Below are positions 33,808 through 42,373 of a stretch of 64,000 nt of DNA, piece after piece (position 1 is the first letter of the stretch; every line of letters begins with the position of its first letter). The position numbers and the translations under genes are program-made. The notes beneath the pieces were generated by a model. That model ran no database searches. It was not told the origin of the DNA and saw only the letters and a program-made list of their open reading frames with translations. The stretch spans positions 1-64,000 of the forward strand of contig CAVXXI010000002.1 of assembly GCA_963765725.1 (NCBI GenBank), given 5' to 3'. The DNA is from DASQEH01 sp963765725 (GTDB lineage: Bacteria; Actinomycetota; Actinomycetes; Propionibacteriales; Nocardioidaceae).

Positions 33808-34372
33808 CGCGGACCCAACAGTCGGCGAGATGGTCGTTGACCAGGCCGGCCGCCTGCATCAGCGCGTACGCCGTCGTCGGTCCCACGAACACGAACCCGC
33901 TGCGCTTCAGCCCGAGCGCCAGCGCCTTCGACTGAGGTGTCGAGGCGGGTACGTCGGCCACCGTGGCCGGCGCGGGAGCCGGCTCGGGGGCGAAGCTCCA
34001 GATCAGCGCCGCGAGCCCGTCGGCCAGCCCGAGCGCGGCGCGGGCGTTGGCGATGGCCGCGTCGACCTTCGCGCGGTTGCGGACGATACCGGCGTCGGCG
34101 AGGAGCCGCTGGCGGTCACGGTCGTCGAACGCCGCCACGGCCGCGATGTCGAAGCCGGCGAAGGCACGCCGGAACGCCTCGCGCTTACGCAGGATCGTCA
34201 GCCAGGACAGCCCTGACTGGAAGGCTTCCAGCGTGAGCCGCTCGAACAGGCCGTTGTCGGTGCGGATCGGCCGGCCCCACTCCCGGTCGTGGTAGTCGAC
34301 GTAGTCGGGGGTGCCGGTCGCCCACGGACATCTCAGGGCGCCGTCGGGTCCCGGCGCGGCCTCACCCGGCAC
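33791..34372 (-). CDS. tag: DNA-3-methyladenine glycosylase I
   Basis: 193 residues if started at GTG 34372. It excises 3-methyladenine from DNA. Tag hallmarks: RCPWATGTPDYVDYHDREWG, ERLTLEAFQSGLSWLTILRK, REAFRRAFAGFD, and the C-terminal SGFVFVGPTTAYALMQAAG; the catalytic Glu is in LTLEAFQSG and the zinc-binding Cys/His are at RCPW, DYHD and the C-terminal HLADC. The start overlaps the DivIVA-domain gene end by 11 nt. An upstream in-frame extension to 34702 is repeat-like and not homologous. Confidence 0.88.
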   Translation of the reverse strand: MPGEAAPGPDGALRCPWATGTPDYVDYHDREWGRPIRTDNGLFERLTLEAFQSGLSWLTILRKREAFRRAFAGFDIAAVAAFDDRDRQRLLADAGIVRNRAKVDAAIANARAALGLADGLAALIWSFAPEPAPAPATVADVPASTPQSKALALGLKRSGFVFVGPTTAYALMQAAGLVNDHLADCWVRDVDEP

Positions 34373-34877
34373 CGGGCTCGGCCGCCTCGGGGTCGTCGGC
34401 ACCGGGCTCACGCGCTCTGGGGCCGGACAGCTCATGGTCGCCGGCACCGGGCTGTTCCGCCTCCCGCTCGGAAAGCGCACGGTCGTCGGGACCCGGCTCT
34501 CCCGGCTCCGGCTCTGCCGCCTCGACATCGTCACCTGGGCCATGCGCGTCCCGCTGGTCGAACGCACCGTCGTCCCGATCGGGCTCAGCCGCCCCGGGCT
34601 CGGCGCCCGCGGCATTCGCAGCGGGTTCATGCATCTCGCGTGCGAGCAGGTCCGCGCGTACCCGCGCCAGCAGCGCGTCGACCTCGTCCATCCGGTACCC
34701 ACGCACAGCGGTCGTGAAGGTGACCTCCTGCAGGTCGTCGGACCGCAGCGGCCGGCCGACCGGGATCGTACGATCCGGCCGGTCCTCGTAGACCTCGCTG
34801 AGCGACGCCCCCGAGCCCACCGCGACGACAGTGACGGCGCCGACGACCGCGACGATGCCGACGACCCACAGCCACAT
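34362..34877 (-). CDS. DivIVA-domain membrane protein
   Basis: 171 residues from ATG 34877. One N-terminal membrane helix (MWLWVVGIVAVVGAVTVVAV), then the short DivIVA-type motif VTFTTAVRGYRMDEVDALLA, then an acidic Pro/Glu/Gly/Ala-rich low-complexity tail of 80 residues (e.g. EPEPGEPGPDDRALSE). It corresponds in place to the gene before tagA in Mycobacterium (Rv1209). Probably a polar or septal membrane-associated protein. The tail is made of short degenerate repeats. Confidence 0.75.
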   Translation of the reverse strand: MWLWVVGIVAVVGAVTVVAVGSGASLSEVYEDRPDRTIPVGRPLRSDDLQEVTFTTAVRGYRMDEVDALLARVRADLLAREMHEPAANAAGAEPGAAEPDRDDGAFDQRDAHGPGDDVEAAEPEPGEPGPDDRALSEREAEQPGAGDHELSGPRAREPGADDPEAAEPGAG

Positions 34878-34935
34878 CACGCAGTCGATCGTGCCACGCT
34901 GAGGACTCGAACGGCACGACTGGGGAGGAGTCGAC

Positions 34936-35799
34936 GTGTCACTTCGGCTCGGGAGCCGCACCTTCTCCGACGACGGGCTCGTGGTGATGGCGATCGTCAA
35001 CCGCACGCCCGACTCGTTCTACGACGCGGGCGCCACCTTCGACGAGTCCGCGGCGCTCGACCGGGTCGCACAGGCGGTGGAGGAGGGAGCCGAGATCGTC
35101 GACGTGGGCGGCGTCAAAGCCGGCACCGGGCCAGCCGTCGGCGTCGAGGAGGAGCTCCGGCGGACGGCGCCGTTCGTGGCGACGTTACGGGCGACGTACC
35201 CCGACCTCGTGATCAGTGTCGATACGTGGCGCTCCACAGTGGCTCGCGAGCTCTGTTCGGCCGGTGCCGATCTGGTCAACGACAGCTGGTCCGGTTTCGA
35301 CCCGCAGCTCGCGGAGGTGGCCGCGGAGTTCGGGGTAGGGCTGGTATGCAGCCATACGGGTGGTCTCCCGCCGCGCACCGACCCCGTGCGGGTCGTGTAC
35401 GACGACGTGATGGCCGACGTGATCGGCACCGTGAGCGCACTGGCCGAGCGCGCCGCAGCCCTCGGCGTGCGGCGCGACGCGATCCTCGTCGACCCGACAC
35501 ACGACTTCGGCAAGACGACCCTGCACTCCCTGGAGCTGACCCGCCGGCTGCCGGAGCTGGTGGCGACCGGCTGGCCGGTCCTCGTCGCGCTGTCGAACAA
35601 GGACTTCATCGGTGAGACGCTCGACCTGCCCGCCCGGGAACGGTTGCCCGGCACCCTCGCCGCGACCGCTGTCGCGGCCTGGCAGGGTGCGCGGGTCTTC
35701 CGCGTCCACGAGGTCCGGCCGACCCGCCAGGTGCTCGACATGGTTGCAGCCATCCGTGGCACGATGCCGCCGCGTGCTCCGCGTCGGGGCCTCGCCTGA
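34936..35799 (+). CDS. folP2: FolP2-type dihydropteroate synthase paralogue
   Basis: 287 residues with the pterin-binding TIM barrel: VVMAIVNRTPDSFYDAGATF at the N-terminus, ISVDTWRSTVARELCSAGAD, LVNDSWSG, and VDPTHDFGKT. Two catalytic loops differ from true DHPS: DVGGVKAGTG stands where DIGGESTRPG is usual, and LSNKDFIGE where SRKRFIG is usual. From memory this is the FolP2 type (Rv1207), which in mycobacteria does not replace FolP1, so folate synthesis should not be assumed. Neighbours (LOG protein, DivIVA protein, tag) match the Rv1205-Rv1210 order without gpgS. Confidence 0.8.
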   Translation: MSLRLGSRTFSDDGLVVMAIVNRTPDSFYDAGATFDESAALDRVAQAVEEGAEIVDVGGVKAGTGPAVGVEEELRRTAPFVATLRATYPDLVISVDTWRSTVARELCSAGADLVNDSWSGFDPQLAEVAAEFGVGLVCSHTGGLPPRTDPVRVVYDDVMADVIGTVSALAERAAALGVRRDAILVDPTHDFGKTTLHSLELTRRLPELVATGWPVLVALSNKDFIGETLDLPARERLPGTLAATAVAAWQGARVFRVHEVRPTRQVLDMVAAIRGTMPPRAPRRGLA

Positions 35800-35823
35800 G
35801 GCCGTCGCGCGCGAAGCCGCGGG

Positions 35824-36624
35824 TCACTCGCTGTGGTGCGGCGGGATGTCGGGCGCCGCGGTGTCCGGCTCCTCGTCCTTGCTCGACCGGCCCGCCTCGA
35901 CCATGATTGCGACAGCCTCGTCGACATCGTCGGTGAGGCGCAACAGGGCGACGTCCTTGTCGCTGACCTTCCCACCGCCGAGCACCGCCTCTCGGATCCA
36001 GGCGACGAGCCCGCCCCAGTACGACGTCCCGAGCAGCACGATCGGGAACGACGTCACCTTCTGGGTCTGGACGAGCGTCACGGCCTCGAAGATCTCGTCG
36101 AACGTTCCGAAGCCGCCAGGCAGGGCGATGAACCCCTGCGCGTACTTCACGAACATCGTCTTGCGGGCGAAGAAGTACCGGAAGTTCACCCCGATGTCGA
36201 CCCACTGGTTGAGCCCGGATTCGAACGGCAGCTCGATTCCCAGGCCCACCGAGACACCGCCGGCCTCGAACGCGCCCTTGTTGGCCGACTCCATCGCCCC
36301 TGGCCCACCGCCGGTGATCACCGCGAAGCCGGCCCTGGCCAGCGCCCCTCCGAGGCGAACGCCCTGCTCGTAGTCGTCGTCCCCGGGTCGAGAGCGCGCC
36401 GACCCGAAGACCGAGATGGCAGCACCGAGCTCGGCCAGGGCACCGAAGCCCTCCACGAACTCCGCCTGGATCCGCATGACGCGCCACGGGTCGGTGTGCA
36501 GCCACTCCGACGACCCGTGCGAGTCGAGCAGACGCTGGTCGGTCGTCGACGCCGGCACCTGCGACCGGCGCATCAGCACGTGACCGCGCTGACGCTCCAG
36601 CGGCCGGCCCTCCCCCTCGGTCAT
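35824..36624 (-). CDS. TIGR00730/LOG family protein
   Basis: 266 residues. The Rossmann-like lysine-decarboxylase-like fold has the family signatures AISVFGSARSRPGDDDYEQG, FAVITGGGPGAMESANKGAF and the nucleotide-binding FIALPGGFGTFDEIFEAVTL. LOG proteins release free cytokinin bases by cleaving their ribose monophosphate; Rv1205 of M. tuberculosis is the positional counterpart. Actual activity here is inferred. It is convergent with folP2. Confidence 0.85.
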   Translation of the reverse strand: MTEGEGRPLERQRGHVLMRRSQVPASTTDQRLLDSHGSSEWLHTDPWRVMRIQAEFVEGFGALAELGAAISVFGSARSRPGDDDYEQGVRLGGALARAGFAVITGGGPGAMESANKGAFEAGGVSVGLGIELPFESGLNQWVDIGVNFRYFFARKTMFVKYAQGFIALPGGFGTFDEIFEAVTLVQTQKVTSFPIVLLGTSYWGGLVAWIREAVLGGGKVSDKDVALLRLTDDVDEAVAIMVEAGRSSKDEEPDTAAPDIPPHHSE

Positions 36625-36740
36625 GGCTCCAACCTATCGAGGTGCGCCCCACGTGGCCGTGATAGCCGCACGTTCACTCTGTCCACGCGGACGCACACTG
36701 CGCGGTTGGGCCACCCGGCCCGCAGCCTGCCGTCACCCCC

Positions 36741-36850
36741 CGCCGAGGAGTCAAGTCCTTCCCGCCGAGGAGTCAAGTCCTTCCCGCCGAGGAGTCAGGT
36801 CCTTCCCGTCGAGGGGTCAAATCCTTCCCGCCGAGAGGTCAGGCTGTTCC
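36741..36850 (+). repeat. Tandem 22-bp family A repeats, five exact-length units
   Basis: Units at 36741, 36763, 36785, 36807 and 36829 are all 22 bp. The first two are identical (core CGCCGAGGAGTCAAGTCC), the others diverge progressively to the right. This is the cleanest array in the window. It sits between the LOG gene start and the dapE stop, both minus strand. Confidence 0.92.
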
Positions 36851-36898
36851 ACCGACCGGGTTGAAGCTCCGCGCCGGCGTGGCCCGCGGTGGACGCGT

Positions 36899-38008
36899 TC
36901 AGGACAGCCAGTCGCGCATCTCGGCAAGGCACGACTTCAGCTGCGCGTGGGGCACGAACTCTCCCTGCGTATGGGCCAGCTCGGGGTTGCCCGGGCCGAA
37001 GTTCACGGCCGGTACCCCGAGCGCGCTGAACCTCGACACGTCGGTCCAGCCGAACTTCGGGTTGACCTCGCCGCCGACCGCGTCGACGAAGGCGGCTGCC
37101 GCAGGACGGTCGAGTCCGGGCAGGGCGCCGGGAGCCGCATCGCGCACCGTGACCTCGTAGCCGTCGAATACCTCCCGGAGGTGGCGCTCGGCCTCCTCGA
37201 GACCGCGATCTGGCGCGAACCGGTAGTTGACGCTGACGGTGCAGCGGTCCGGCAGGACGTTGCCGGCGACTCCGCCGCTGATGCCCACGGCGTTGAGCCC
37301 CTCGTGATAGCGCAGCCCGTCGATGACGGGCCGGCGCGGCTCGTACGCCGTGAGGCGGTTGAGGAGGTCCGACGCCGCATGGATGGCGTTCACACCGTTC
37401 CACCATCGGGCGCTGTGTGCTCGGACTCCCGACGCCGCGACGTCGACGTGCATGCTGCCCTGGCAGCCGGCCTCCACCACGGCGTTCGAAGGCTCCATCA
37501 AGACGGCGAAGTCGGCCTGCAGGATCTCCGGTCGAACGGCGGAGATCAACGTGAGGCCGTTGCGCTCCGCCTCGACCTCCTCGGCCTCGTAGAAGACGTA
37601 GGTGACGTCCCGGTTCGGCTGCCGAAGCCCCACCGCGAGCGTCAGAGCCACGGCGACGCCGCCCTTCATGTCGCACGCCCCGAGGCCGTGAAGGCGCTCG
37701 CCGTCGCTGCGCGAGGGCAGGTTGGAGTTGAGCGGAACCGTGTCGACATGACCCGCGATGACCACCCTCTCTCCGCGTCCGAGGTGCGTGCGCGCCACGA
37801 GGGAGTTCCGGTGACGCCAGAGGTCCAGCCATCCGACGTCGGCCAACGACACCTCGATGGCGTCGGTGATGGTCCTCTCGTCACCGCTCACGGACTCGAT
37901 GTCGACCAGCGCAGCGGTGAGCTCCACGATGTCGAGACTCAGGTCGATGCCCCTCGTCGCGGGGGCGGGGTCGTGGCGCGGGTCCGGTGGTGGTGTCGTG
38001 GCGGTCAT
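36899..38008 (-). CDS. dapE: Succinyl-diaminopimelate desuccinylase
   Basis: 369 residues from ATG 38008. The M20 metallopeptidase fold shows VVIAGHVDTVPLNSNL (first metal His/Asp), LGACDMKGGVAVAL (bridging Asp), the catalytic Glu pair in FYEAEEVEAERNGL, and VLMEPSNAVVEAGCQGSMHV. It hydrolyses N-succinyl-LL-diaminopimelate in lysine and peptidoglycan precursor synthesis. dapD and dapC lie 1-4 kb away, so three steps of the succinylase pathway are clustered though not co-transcribed. Confidence 0.92.
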   Translation of the reverse strand: MTATTPPPDPRHDPAPATRGIDLSLDIVELTAALVDIESVSGDERTITDAIEVSLADVGWLDLWRHRNSLVARTHLGRGERVVIAGHVDTVPLNSNLPSRSDGERLHGLGACDMKGGVAVALTLAVGLRQPNRDVTYVFYEAEEVEAERNGLTLISAVRPEILQADFAVLMEPSNAVVEAGCQGSMHVDVAASGVRAHSARWWNGVNAIHAASDLLNRLTAYEPRRPVIDGLRYHEGLNAVGISGGVAGNVLPDRCTVSVNYRFAPDRGLEEAERHLREVFDGYEVTVRDAAPGALPGLDRPAAAAFVDAVGGEVNPKFGWTDVSRFSALGVPAVNFGPGNPELAHTQGEFVPHAQLKSCLAEMRDWLS

Positions 38009-38021
38009 TGTGTCGGACCCG

Positions 38022-38711
38022 CTAACGGGAGCTCGTGAAGGCGCAGAACTCGTTGCCCTCGGGGTCGGCACAGATCGTCCAGCTGATCTCGTCGTCCGGC
38101 TCGCGCAGGACGCTCGCCCCGGCAGCGACGAGGTCGTCGACCGCGTCGACCGTCACGTCCCAGTGAATCCGGTTCTTCACGGTCTTCGGCTCCGGCACCG
38201 GTACGAAGTCCCAGCTGAGGTAGGGCAGCCCGGGGATCCCGGTGAGCCACCACCAGTCCTTGCCGTCCCGACCCTCCAGCGTGGCTCCGAAGACGTCGGC
38301 CCACCAGGCCGCGATCGGTCGAGGATCCACCGCGTCGATGACGAGCTCGTAGAGCCGGTACCCGGACAGCGTGTCCGGCGCGCGGACGAAGGCGCAGAAC
38401 TCACCGCCCTCGGGATCGGCGAGGACCGTCCAGGCTCTGCCGTACTCGGCCGCGGGCTCGAGAACGGTCGCCCCCAGAGCGACGAGGTCGTCGATGGACG
38501 CCGCCGTGACGTCGATGTGGACGCGGTGCTTGACCGTTCTCGGCTCGGGGACGACGTTCATCCAGACCCGCTGCTCGGGGACGTCACCGACCAGAGTGCC
38601 GGCAGCGCCATCGGGCTCGAATCGCAGGCCGAGCACCGACGCCCAGAACCGGCCGAGCCGCTCATCCAGGGCGGAGTCGATGCAGAGGTCCTTGTACCGC
38701 GCCACAGCCAT
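38022..38711 (-). CDS. Two-domain VOC/glyoxalase-like protein
   Basis: 229 residues made of two tandem glyoxalase-like modules, about 1-112 and 115-229. Both end in the same phrase (VLADPEGGEFCAFV and CADPEGNEFCAFTSSR) and both contain VKHRVHIDVT / VKNRIHWDVT, showing internal duplication. VOC enzymes bind a metal through paired His/Glu residues; reaction unknown. It lies 13 nt downstream of nothing in its strand except dapE, whose start follows it, so the two minus-strand genes probably share a transcript (VOC first). Confidence 0.78.
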   Translation of the reverse strand: MAVARYKDLCIDSALDERLGRFWASVLGLRFEPDGAAGTLVGDVPEQRVWMNVVPEPRTVKHRVHIDVTAASIDDLVALGATVLEPAAEYGRAWTVLADPEGGEFCAFVRAPDTLSGYRLYELVIDAVDPRPIAAWWADVFGATLEGRDGKDWWWLTGIPGLPYLSWDFVPVPEPKTVKNRIHWDVTVDAVDDLVAAGASVLREPDDEISWTICADPEGNEFCAFTSSR

Positions 38712-38774
38712 CGACCGACCCTAGTAGGTGGTGGGCCAGCCTGCGGGGTGGGGGCGCGCCCTTTCCGAAGCGCG

Positions 38775-38786
38775 TGTCATGTGACA
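38775..38786. promoter_or_regulatory. Candidate operator TGTCA-N2-TGACA
   Basis: TGTCATGTGACA is a two-fold symmetric site in the 120-bp gap between the divergent VOC and glycerophosphodiesterase genes, close to a TTATGCT sequence that could be a -10. The binding protein is unknown. Confidence 0.35.
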
Positions 38787-38831
38787 GGCGAGGCCTTATG
38801 CTTCTGATGCGGTCGGGGGGTCGTCAGATTT

Positions 38832-39671
38832 GTGACTAGGAGGATCGTGAGACCCTTCCCAGCAGCGCTTCTCGGTGTATGCGTGCTGACGGCTCTCGTG
38901 GAGTTCGCCACGCTCAGCCCGTCGTCCGCGGTAGCGGGCACATCGGCCCTGGCGGCTCCCAGCGGGTGCAGTGACATGCGGCTCTTCTGGCACCGCGGCG
39001 ACCGGTACTCCGGGCATACGGAGAACTCCCGCCAGGCTCTTCGACTCGCCGTGGCCAAGGGCTACGGCCTCGAGACCGACCTCCGCACGACCAAGGACGG
39101 CCGGATCATCTTGATGCACGACAAGACGGTGGACCGCACGACCAGCGGTCATGGTGATGTCGACGCCCTCACGGCGGCGACGATCCGCAAGCACCGCCTC
39201 GACGACGGCTCAAAGGTTCCGTACCTCGCCGCCGCCCTCCAGATCCTGACCAACCACGACGGCAGCAGCGGCATGCTCGAGCTCAAGCCGCACGCGATGC
39301 CGATGTCGTCGCTGAGGAAGCTCTGGTCCCACCTCGACGACAAGGGGCTCCGCCACCGGGTCATCGTCTACTCCTACGACCGTCACGAGCTGTCGCGCTT
39401 CAGGAGGATCTCCAAGGGCGTAGCGACGTCGCTGATCCCGCACGGCGACGAGCGCGACTGGTCGGCGGACACGTTCCTCCGCTACGGCGGGCTCACCACC
39501 CGCAGCGCCGACGTCTCCAGCGGACTTCGTCGCCGGGCACGGAAGATCGGGCTCGACGTGATCGCCTGGGCCGCCGCCGGACCCGCCGCCTGGAGGTCCA
39601 ACGTCGAGGCAGGCACCTACGGGTTGATCCTCAACCACCCGGGCCGCTACGCACACTGGTGCGGGGAGTAG
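38832..39671 (+). CDS. Secreted glycerophosphodiester phosphodiesterase
   Basis: 279 residues (or 274 from GTG 38847). A signal peptide (FPAALLGVCVLTALVEFATL, then cleavage near AVA-G or ALA-A) leads to a GDPD TIM barrel: FWHRGDRYSGHTENSRQAL with the catalytic HRG..EN, LETDLRTTKDGRIILMHDKT with metal ligands and catalytic His, and LELKPHAMP. It would cleave glycerophosphodiesters outside the cell. AGGAGG precedes the second GTG by only 3 nt, so the start is uncertain. Confidence 0.82.
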   Translation: MTRRIVRPFPAALLGVCVLTALVEFATLSPSSAVAGTSALAAPSGCSDMRLFWHRGDRYSGHTENSRQALRLAVAKGYGLETDLRTTKDGRIILMHDKTVDRTTSGHGDVDALTAATIRKHRLDDGSKVPYLAAALQILTNHDGSSGMLELKPHAMPMSSLRKLWSHLDDKGLRHRVIVYSYDRHELSRFRRISKGVATSLIPHGDERDWSADTFLRYGGLTTRSADVSSGLRRRARKIGLDVIAWAAAGPAAWRSNVEAGTYGLILNHPGRYAHWCGE

Positions 39672-39722
39672 ACCGCTCCCCCGGGCTCCTTGCAGCGCCC
39701 GCGGCCGCTACCGTGGCAACCG

Positions 39723-40739
39723 ATGTCCGGTACCAGTGAACGTCCCCATCCTCCGGCGACCCCTGACGAGGACCTCGACCTGGCGGCGCCCCCCGACCAC
39801 GCGGCCGACGGCGGGTCCGCGTGGGGCTTCGGGCTGGCCACGCTCGACGCGAGGGACACGGTCCTCGACGTCTGGTTCCCGGAGCCGTCGCTGGGCCGCC
39901 CACCCCATGACTACCACTCGCCGTCGGCGCTGAGTGCGCTGGAAGGGCCCGACGACGTGCGGCAGGTCACGCGTCGGGTCGAGCACGTCGTCGTAGAGGA
40001 CCTCGCGTCACCACCGGCGGACGCCGCGGACGTCTGGCTGCGGCTCCACCTGCTGAGCCACCGCCTCGTACGTCCGCACGCGGCGAACTTGGACGGCGTC
40101 TTCGCACTTCTCTCCAACGTCGTCTGGACCACGCTCGGCCCCTGTGCCGTGGAGGGCTTCGAGCACACGAGGCTGCGGGCTCGCGAGCTGGGTAGAGAGA
40201 TCCAGGTGTATGGGGTCGACAAGTTCCCGCGAATGCTCGACTACGTCGTGCCGACGGGCGTCCGGGTCGCCGACGCGGACCGGGTCCGCCTCGGAGCGCA
40301 CCTCGCGCCGGGGACGACGGTCATGCATGAGGGGTTCGTCAACTACAACGCGGGCACACTCGGCGCCTCGATGGTCGAGGGACGAATCTCGGCCGGCGTG
40401 GTCGTCGGGGACGGGTCCGACATCGGCGGCGGCGCCTCGGTGATGGGTACCTTGTCCGGCGGGGGTCGTGAGGTCGTCTCGATCGGCCGGAGGTGCCTGC
40501 TCGGCGCGAACGCCGGCGTCGGGATCTCCCTCGGCGACGACTGTGTGGTCGCCGCGGGCTGCTACGTCACCGCCGGCACCAAGCTGTCCCTGCCCGACGG
40601 CTCGGTCGTCAAGGCCCGCGAGCTGTCGGGTCAGTCAGGGTGGCTGTACTGGCAGAACAGCGTCACCGGCGCCGTCGAGGCGGTGCGACGCAGCGGCACC
40701 GCCGTCGAGCTGAACGCCGCTCTGCATACGAACCACTAG
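39723..40739 (+). CDS. dapD: Tetrahydrodipicolinate N-succinyltransferase (actinobacterial type)
   Basis: 338 residues from ATG 39723. The N-terminal domain (SAWGFGLATLDARDTVLDVW, LHLLSHRLVRPHAANLDGVF) is that of the actinobacterial DapD type. The C-terminal left-handed beta helix has hexapeptide repeats (VMHEGFVNYNAGTLGASMVE, GVVVGDGSDIGGGASVMGTL) and the LSGGGREVVSIG loop. It transfers succinate from succinyl-CoA to tetrahydrodipicolinate, the step before DapC. It converges on dapC with 65 bp between. Confidence 0.92.
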   Translation: MSGTSERPHPPATPDEDLDLAAPPDHAADGGSAWGFGLATLDARDTVLDVWFPEPSLGRPPHDYHSPSALSALEGPDDVRQVTRRVEHVVVEDLASPPADAADVWLRLHLLSHRLVRPHAANLDGVFALLSNVVWTTLGPCAVEGFEHTRLRARELGREIQVYGVDKFPRMLDYVVPTGVRVADADRVRLGAHLAPGTTVMHEGFVNYNAGTLGASMVEGRISAGVVVGDGSDIGGGASVMGTLSGGGREVVSIGRRCLLGANAGVGISLGDDCVVAAGCYVTAGTKLSLPDGSVVKARELSGQSGWLYWQNSVTGAVEAVRRSGTAVELNAALHTNH

Positions 40740-40804
40740 CCGATTCGGCGCGGTTCACCCTCGACCCGGCTGCCCCGGCCTGCTGCCCGCTGCAGAGCCG
40801 CCAC

Positions 40805-41908
40805 TCAGCGAAGGCGCAGTGCGGCGGACGCGACCCGCTCGTCGGTCGCCGTCAGGGCGACGCGTACGTGGCGGGCGCCCGCCGGGCCGTAGAAGTCCCC
40901 CGGTGCGACCAGGATCCCGCGGTCGCACAGCCACGCCACCGTGTCCATGCACGGCTCGTCCTTGGTAGCCCACAGGTAGAGCGACCCCTCGGAGTGGTCG
41001 ACGGTGAACCCGGCCCCCACAAGTGCCTGTCGGAGCATCGCCCGTCGTTCCAGGTAGACCTCGCGCTGCTCCTCGACGTGGCCGTCGTCGTCGAGAGCGG
41101 CGCGCATCGCGGCCTGTACGGGCGTCGCGACCATTGCCCCTGCGTGCCGGCGGACCTCGAGCAGCGCGGAGACCAGCCGCGGGTCCCCGGCGACGAAGGC
41201 CGCCCGGTAGCCCGCCATGTTGGAGCGCTTCGACAGCGAGTGGACCGCCAGCAGGTTGTCGAGCGAGCCTGCGTTGACGGCTTCGTCGAGTACCGACACC
41301 GGCTCGCGCTCCCAGGCGCACTCGAAGTAGCACTCGTCGGACGCCACGACCGCTCCGCGCTCGCGTGCCCACGAGACCACCTTCCGGACGTGGTCGACGG
41401 GGAGGATCCTCCCGGTGGGGTTGGCCGGCGAGTTGAGCCAGACGAGCGGTACGTCCCGAGGTCCGGCGGCCAGGGTCGAGTCGCTCGCGAGGTAGTCGGC
41501 TCCGGCGAGGAGGGCCCCGACCGCGTAGGTCGGGTACGCCACCTCGGGCACGAGCACCGTTTGTCCGGGCCGCACCCCGAGCTGCGACGGGAGCGACGCC
41601 ACCAGCTCCTTCGACCCCATCGTCGGCAGCACGCACTCCTCGGTGAGGTCGAGCGCGCCGCAGCGCCGCCGCAGGTACGCGATGATCGACGACCGCAGCT
41701 GCGGCGTACCCCATACCGTCGGGTAGCCGGGCGCGTCGGACGCAGAGTGGAGGGCCTGCCGAACGCGGCTCGGAGTCGGGTCGACGGGTGTGCCGATCGA
41801 CAGGTCGACGAGACCCTCGGCGTAGCTCGCAGCCCGCTGCTTGTAGGGGATCAGCCGGTCCCAAGGGAAGTCGGGCAGCGCCCGGGACGCGACGGCGACA
41901 GGCGGGAC
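40805..41908 (-). CDS. dapC: N-succinyldiaminopimelate aminotransferase
   Basis: About 367 residues of a class I/II PLP aminotransferase: LVDLSIGTPVDPTPSRVRQA, LPTMGSKELVASLPSQLGVR, VPLVWLNSPANPTGRILP, VASDECYFECAWE, and the PLP-lysine motif VHSLSKRSNMAGYRAAF. It makes N-succinyl-LL-diaminopimelate for lysine and peptidoglycan. No ATG, GTG or TTG is found in frame near the natural N-terminus SRALPDFPWDRL; the boundary given (GTC 41908) only marks the likely extent, and a small error or non-standard start is probable. It is just downstream of fdxA on the same strand. Confidence 0.88.
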   Translation of the reverse strand, partial: VPPVAVASRALPDFPWDRLIPYKQRAASYAEGLVDLSIGTPVDPTPSRVRQALHSASDAPGYPTVWGTPQLRSSIIAYLRRRCGALDLTEECVLPTMGSKELVASLPSQLGVRPGQTVLVPEVAYPTYAVGALLAGADYLASDSTLAAGPRDVPLVWLNSPANPTGRILPVDHVRKVVSWARERGAVVASDECYFECAWEREPVSVLDEAVNAGSLDNLLAVHSLSKRSNMAGYRAAFVAGDPRLVSALLEVRRHAGAMVATPVQAAMRAALDDDGHVEEQREVYLERRAMLRQALVGAGFTVDHSEGSLYLWATKDEPCMDTVAWLCDRGILVAPGDFYGPAGARHVRVALTATDERVASAALRLR

Positions 41909-41927
41909 CGGTGCTGGAGCTGTCGTG

Positions 41928-42260
41928 CTACTCGTCCTGGCTCTGCGGTGGGAGCGCCGCGATGGTCGGGTGGTCCTTCTCGATGAGGCCGAGCTTGGCC
42001 GCCCCGCCGGGTGACCCGAGGTCGTCGAAGAACTCGACGTTGGCCGCGTAGTACTCCTTCCACTTCTCCGGGGTGTCGTCCTCGTAGAAGATGGCCTCGA
42101 CCGGGCAGACCGGCTCGCAGGCGCCGCAGTCGACGCACTCGTCGGGATGGATGTACAGCATCCGCTGGCCTTCGTAGATGCAGTCGACCGGACACTCGTC
42201 GACGCACGCACGGTCCTTGAGGTCCACACACGGCTGTGCGATGACGTAGGTCACGCTCAT
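41928..42260 (-). CDS. fdxA: Seven-iron ferredoxin
   Basis: 110 residues. The Cys pattern CVDLKDRACVDECPVDC followed by DECVDCGACEPVCPVEAIF indicates one [3Fe-4S] and one [4Fe-4S] cluster, as in mycobacterial FdxA. The C-terminal extension WKEYYAANVEFFDDLGSPGG is typical of the actinobacterial group. An electron carrier in the cytosol; partner unknown. The AGGAGGATGAGCG region at its start gives a good ribosome-binding site. dapC follows on the same strand. Confidence 0.92.
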   Translation of the reverse strand: MSVTYVIAQPCVDLKDRACVDECPVDCIYEGQRMLYIHPDECVDCGACEPVCPVEAIFYEDDTPEKWKEYYAANVEFFDDLGSPGGAAKLGLIEKDHPTIAALPPQSQDE

Positions 42261-42373
42261 CCTCCTCGATCAGTCCAGCGGGCTTCGCGACACGCTGGGG
42301 GCGCTCGCAAGGAGACTAGTATCTACGGTCCGCCGGGATTCGAGGAATCCAGGGTCCATCTGCTGGGAGAGAC

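Noticed and set aside
36741..36850. CRISPR array
   Set aside because: Units are contiguous 22-mers without spacers, and no cas genes are present.
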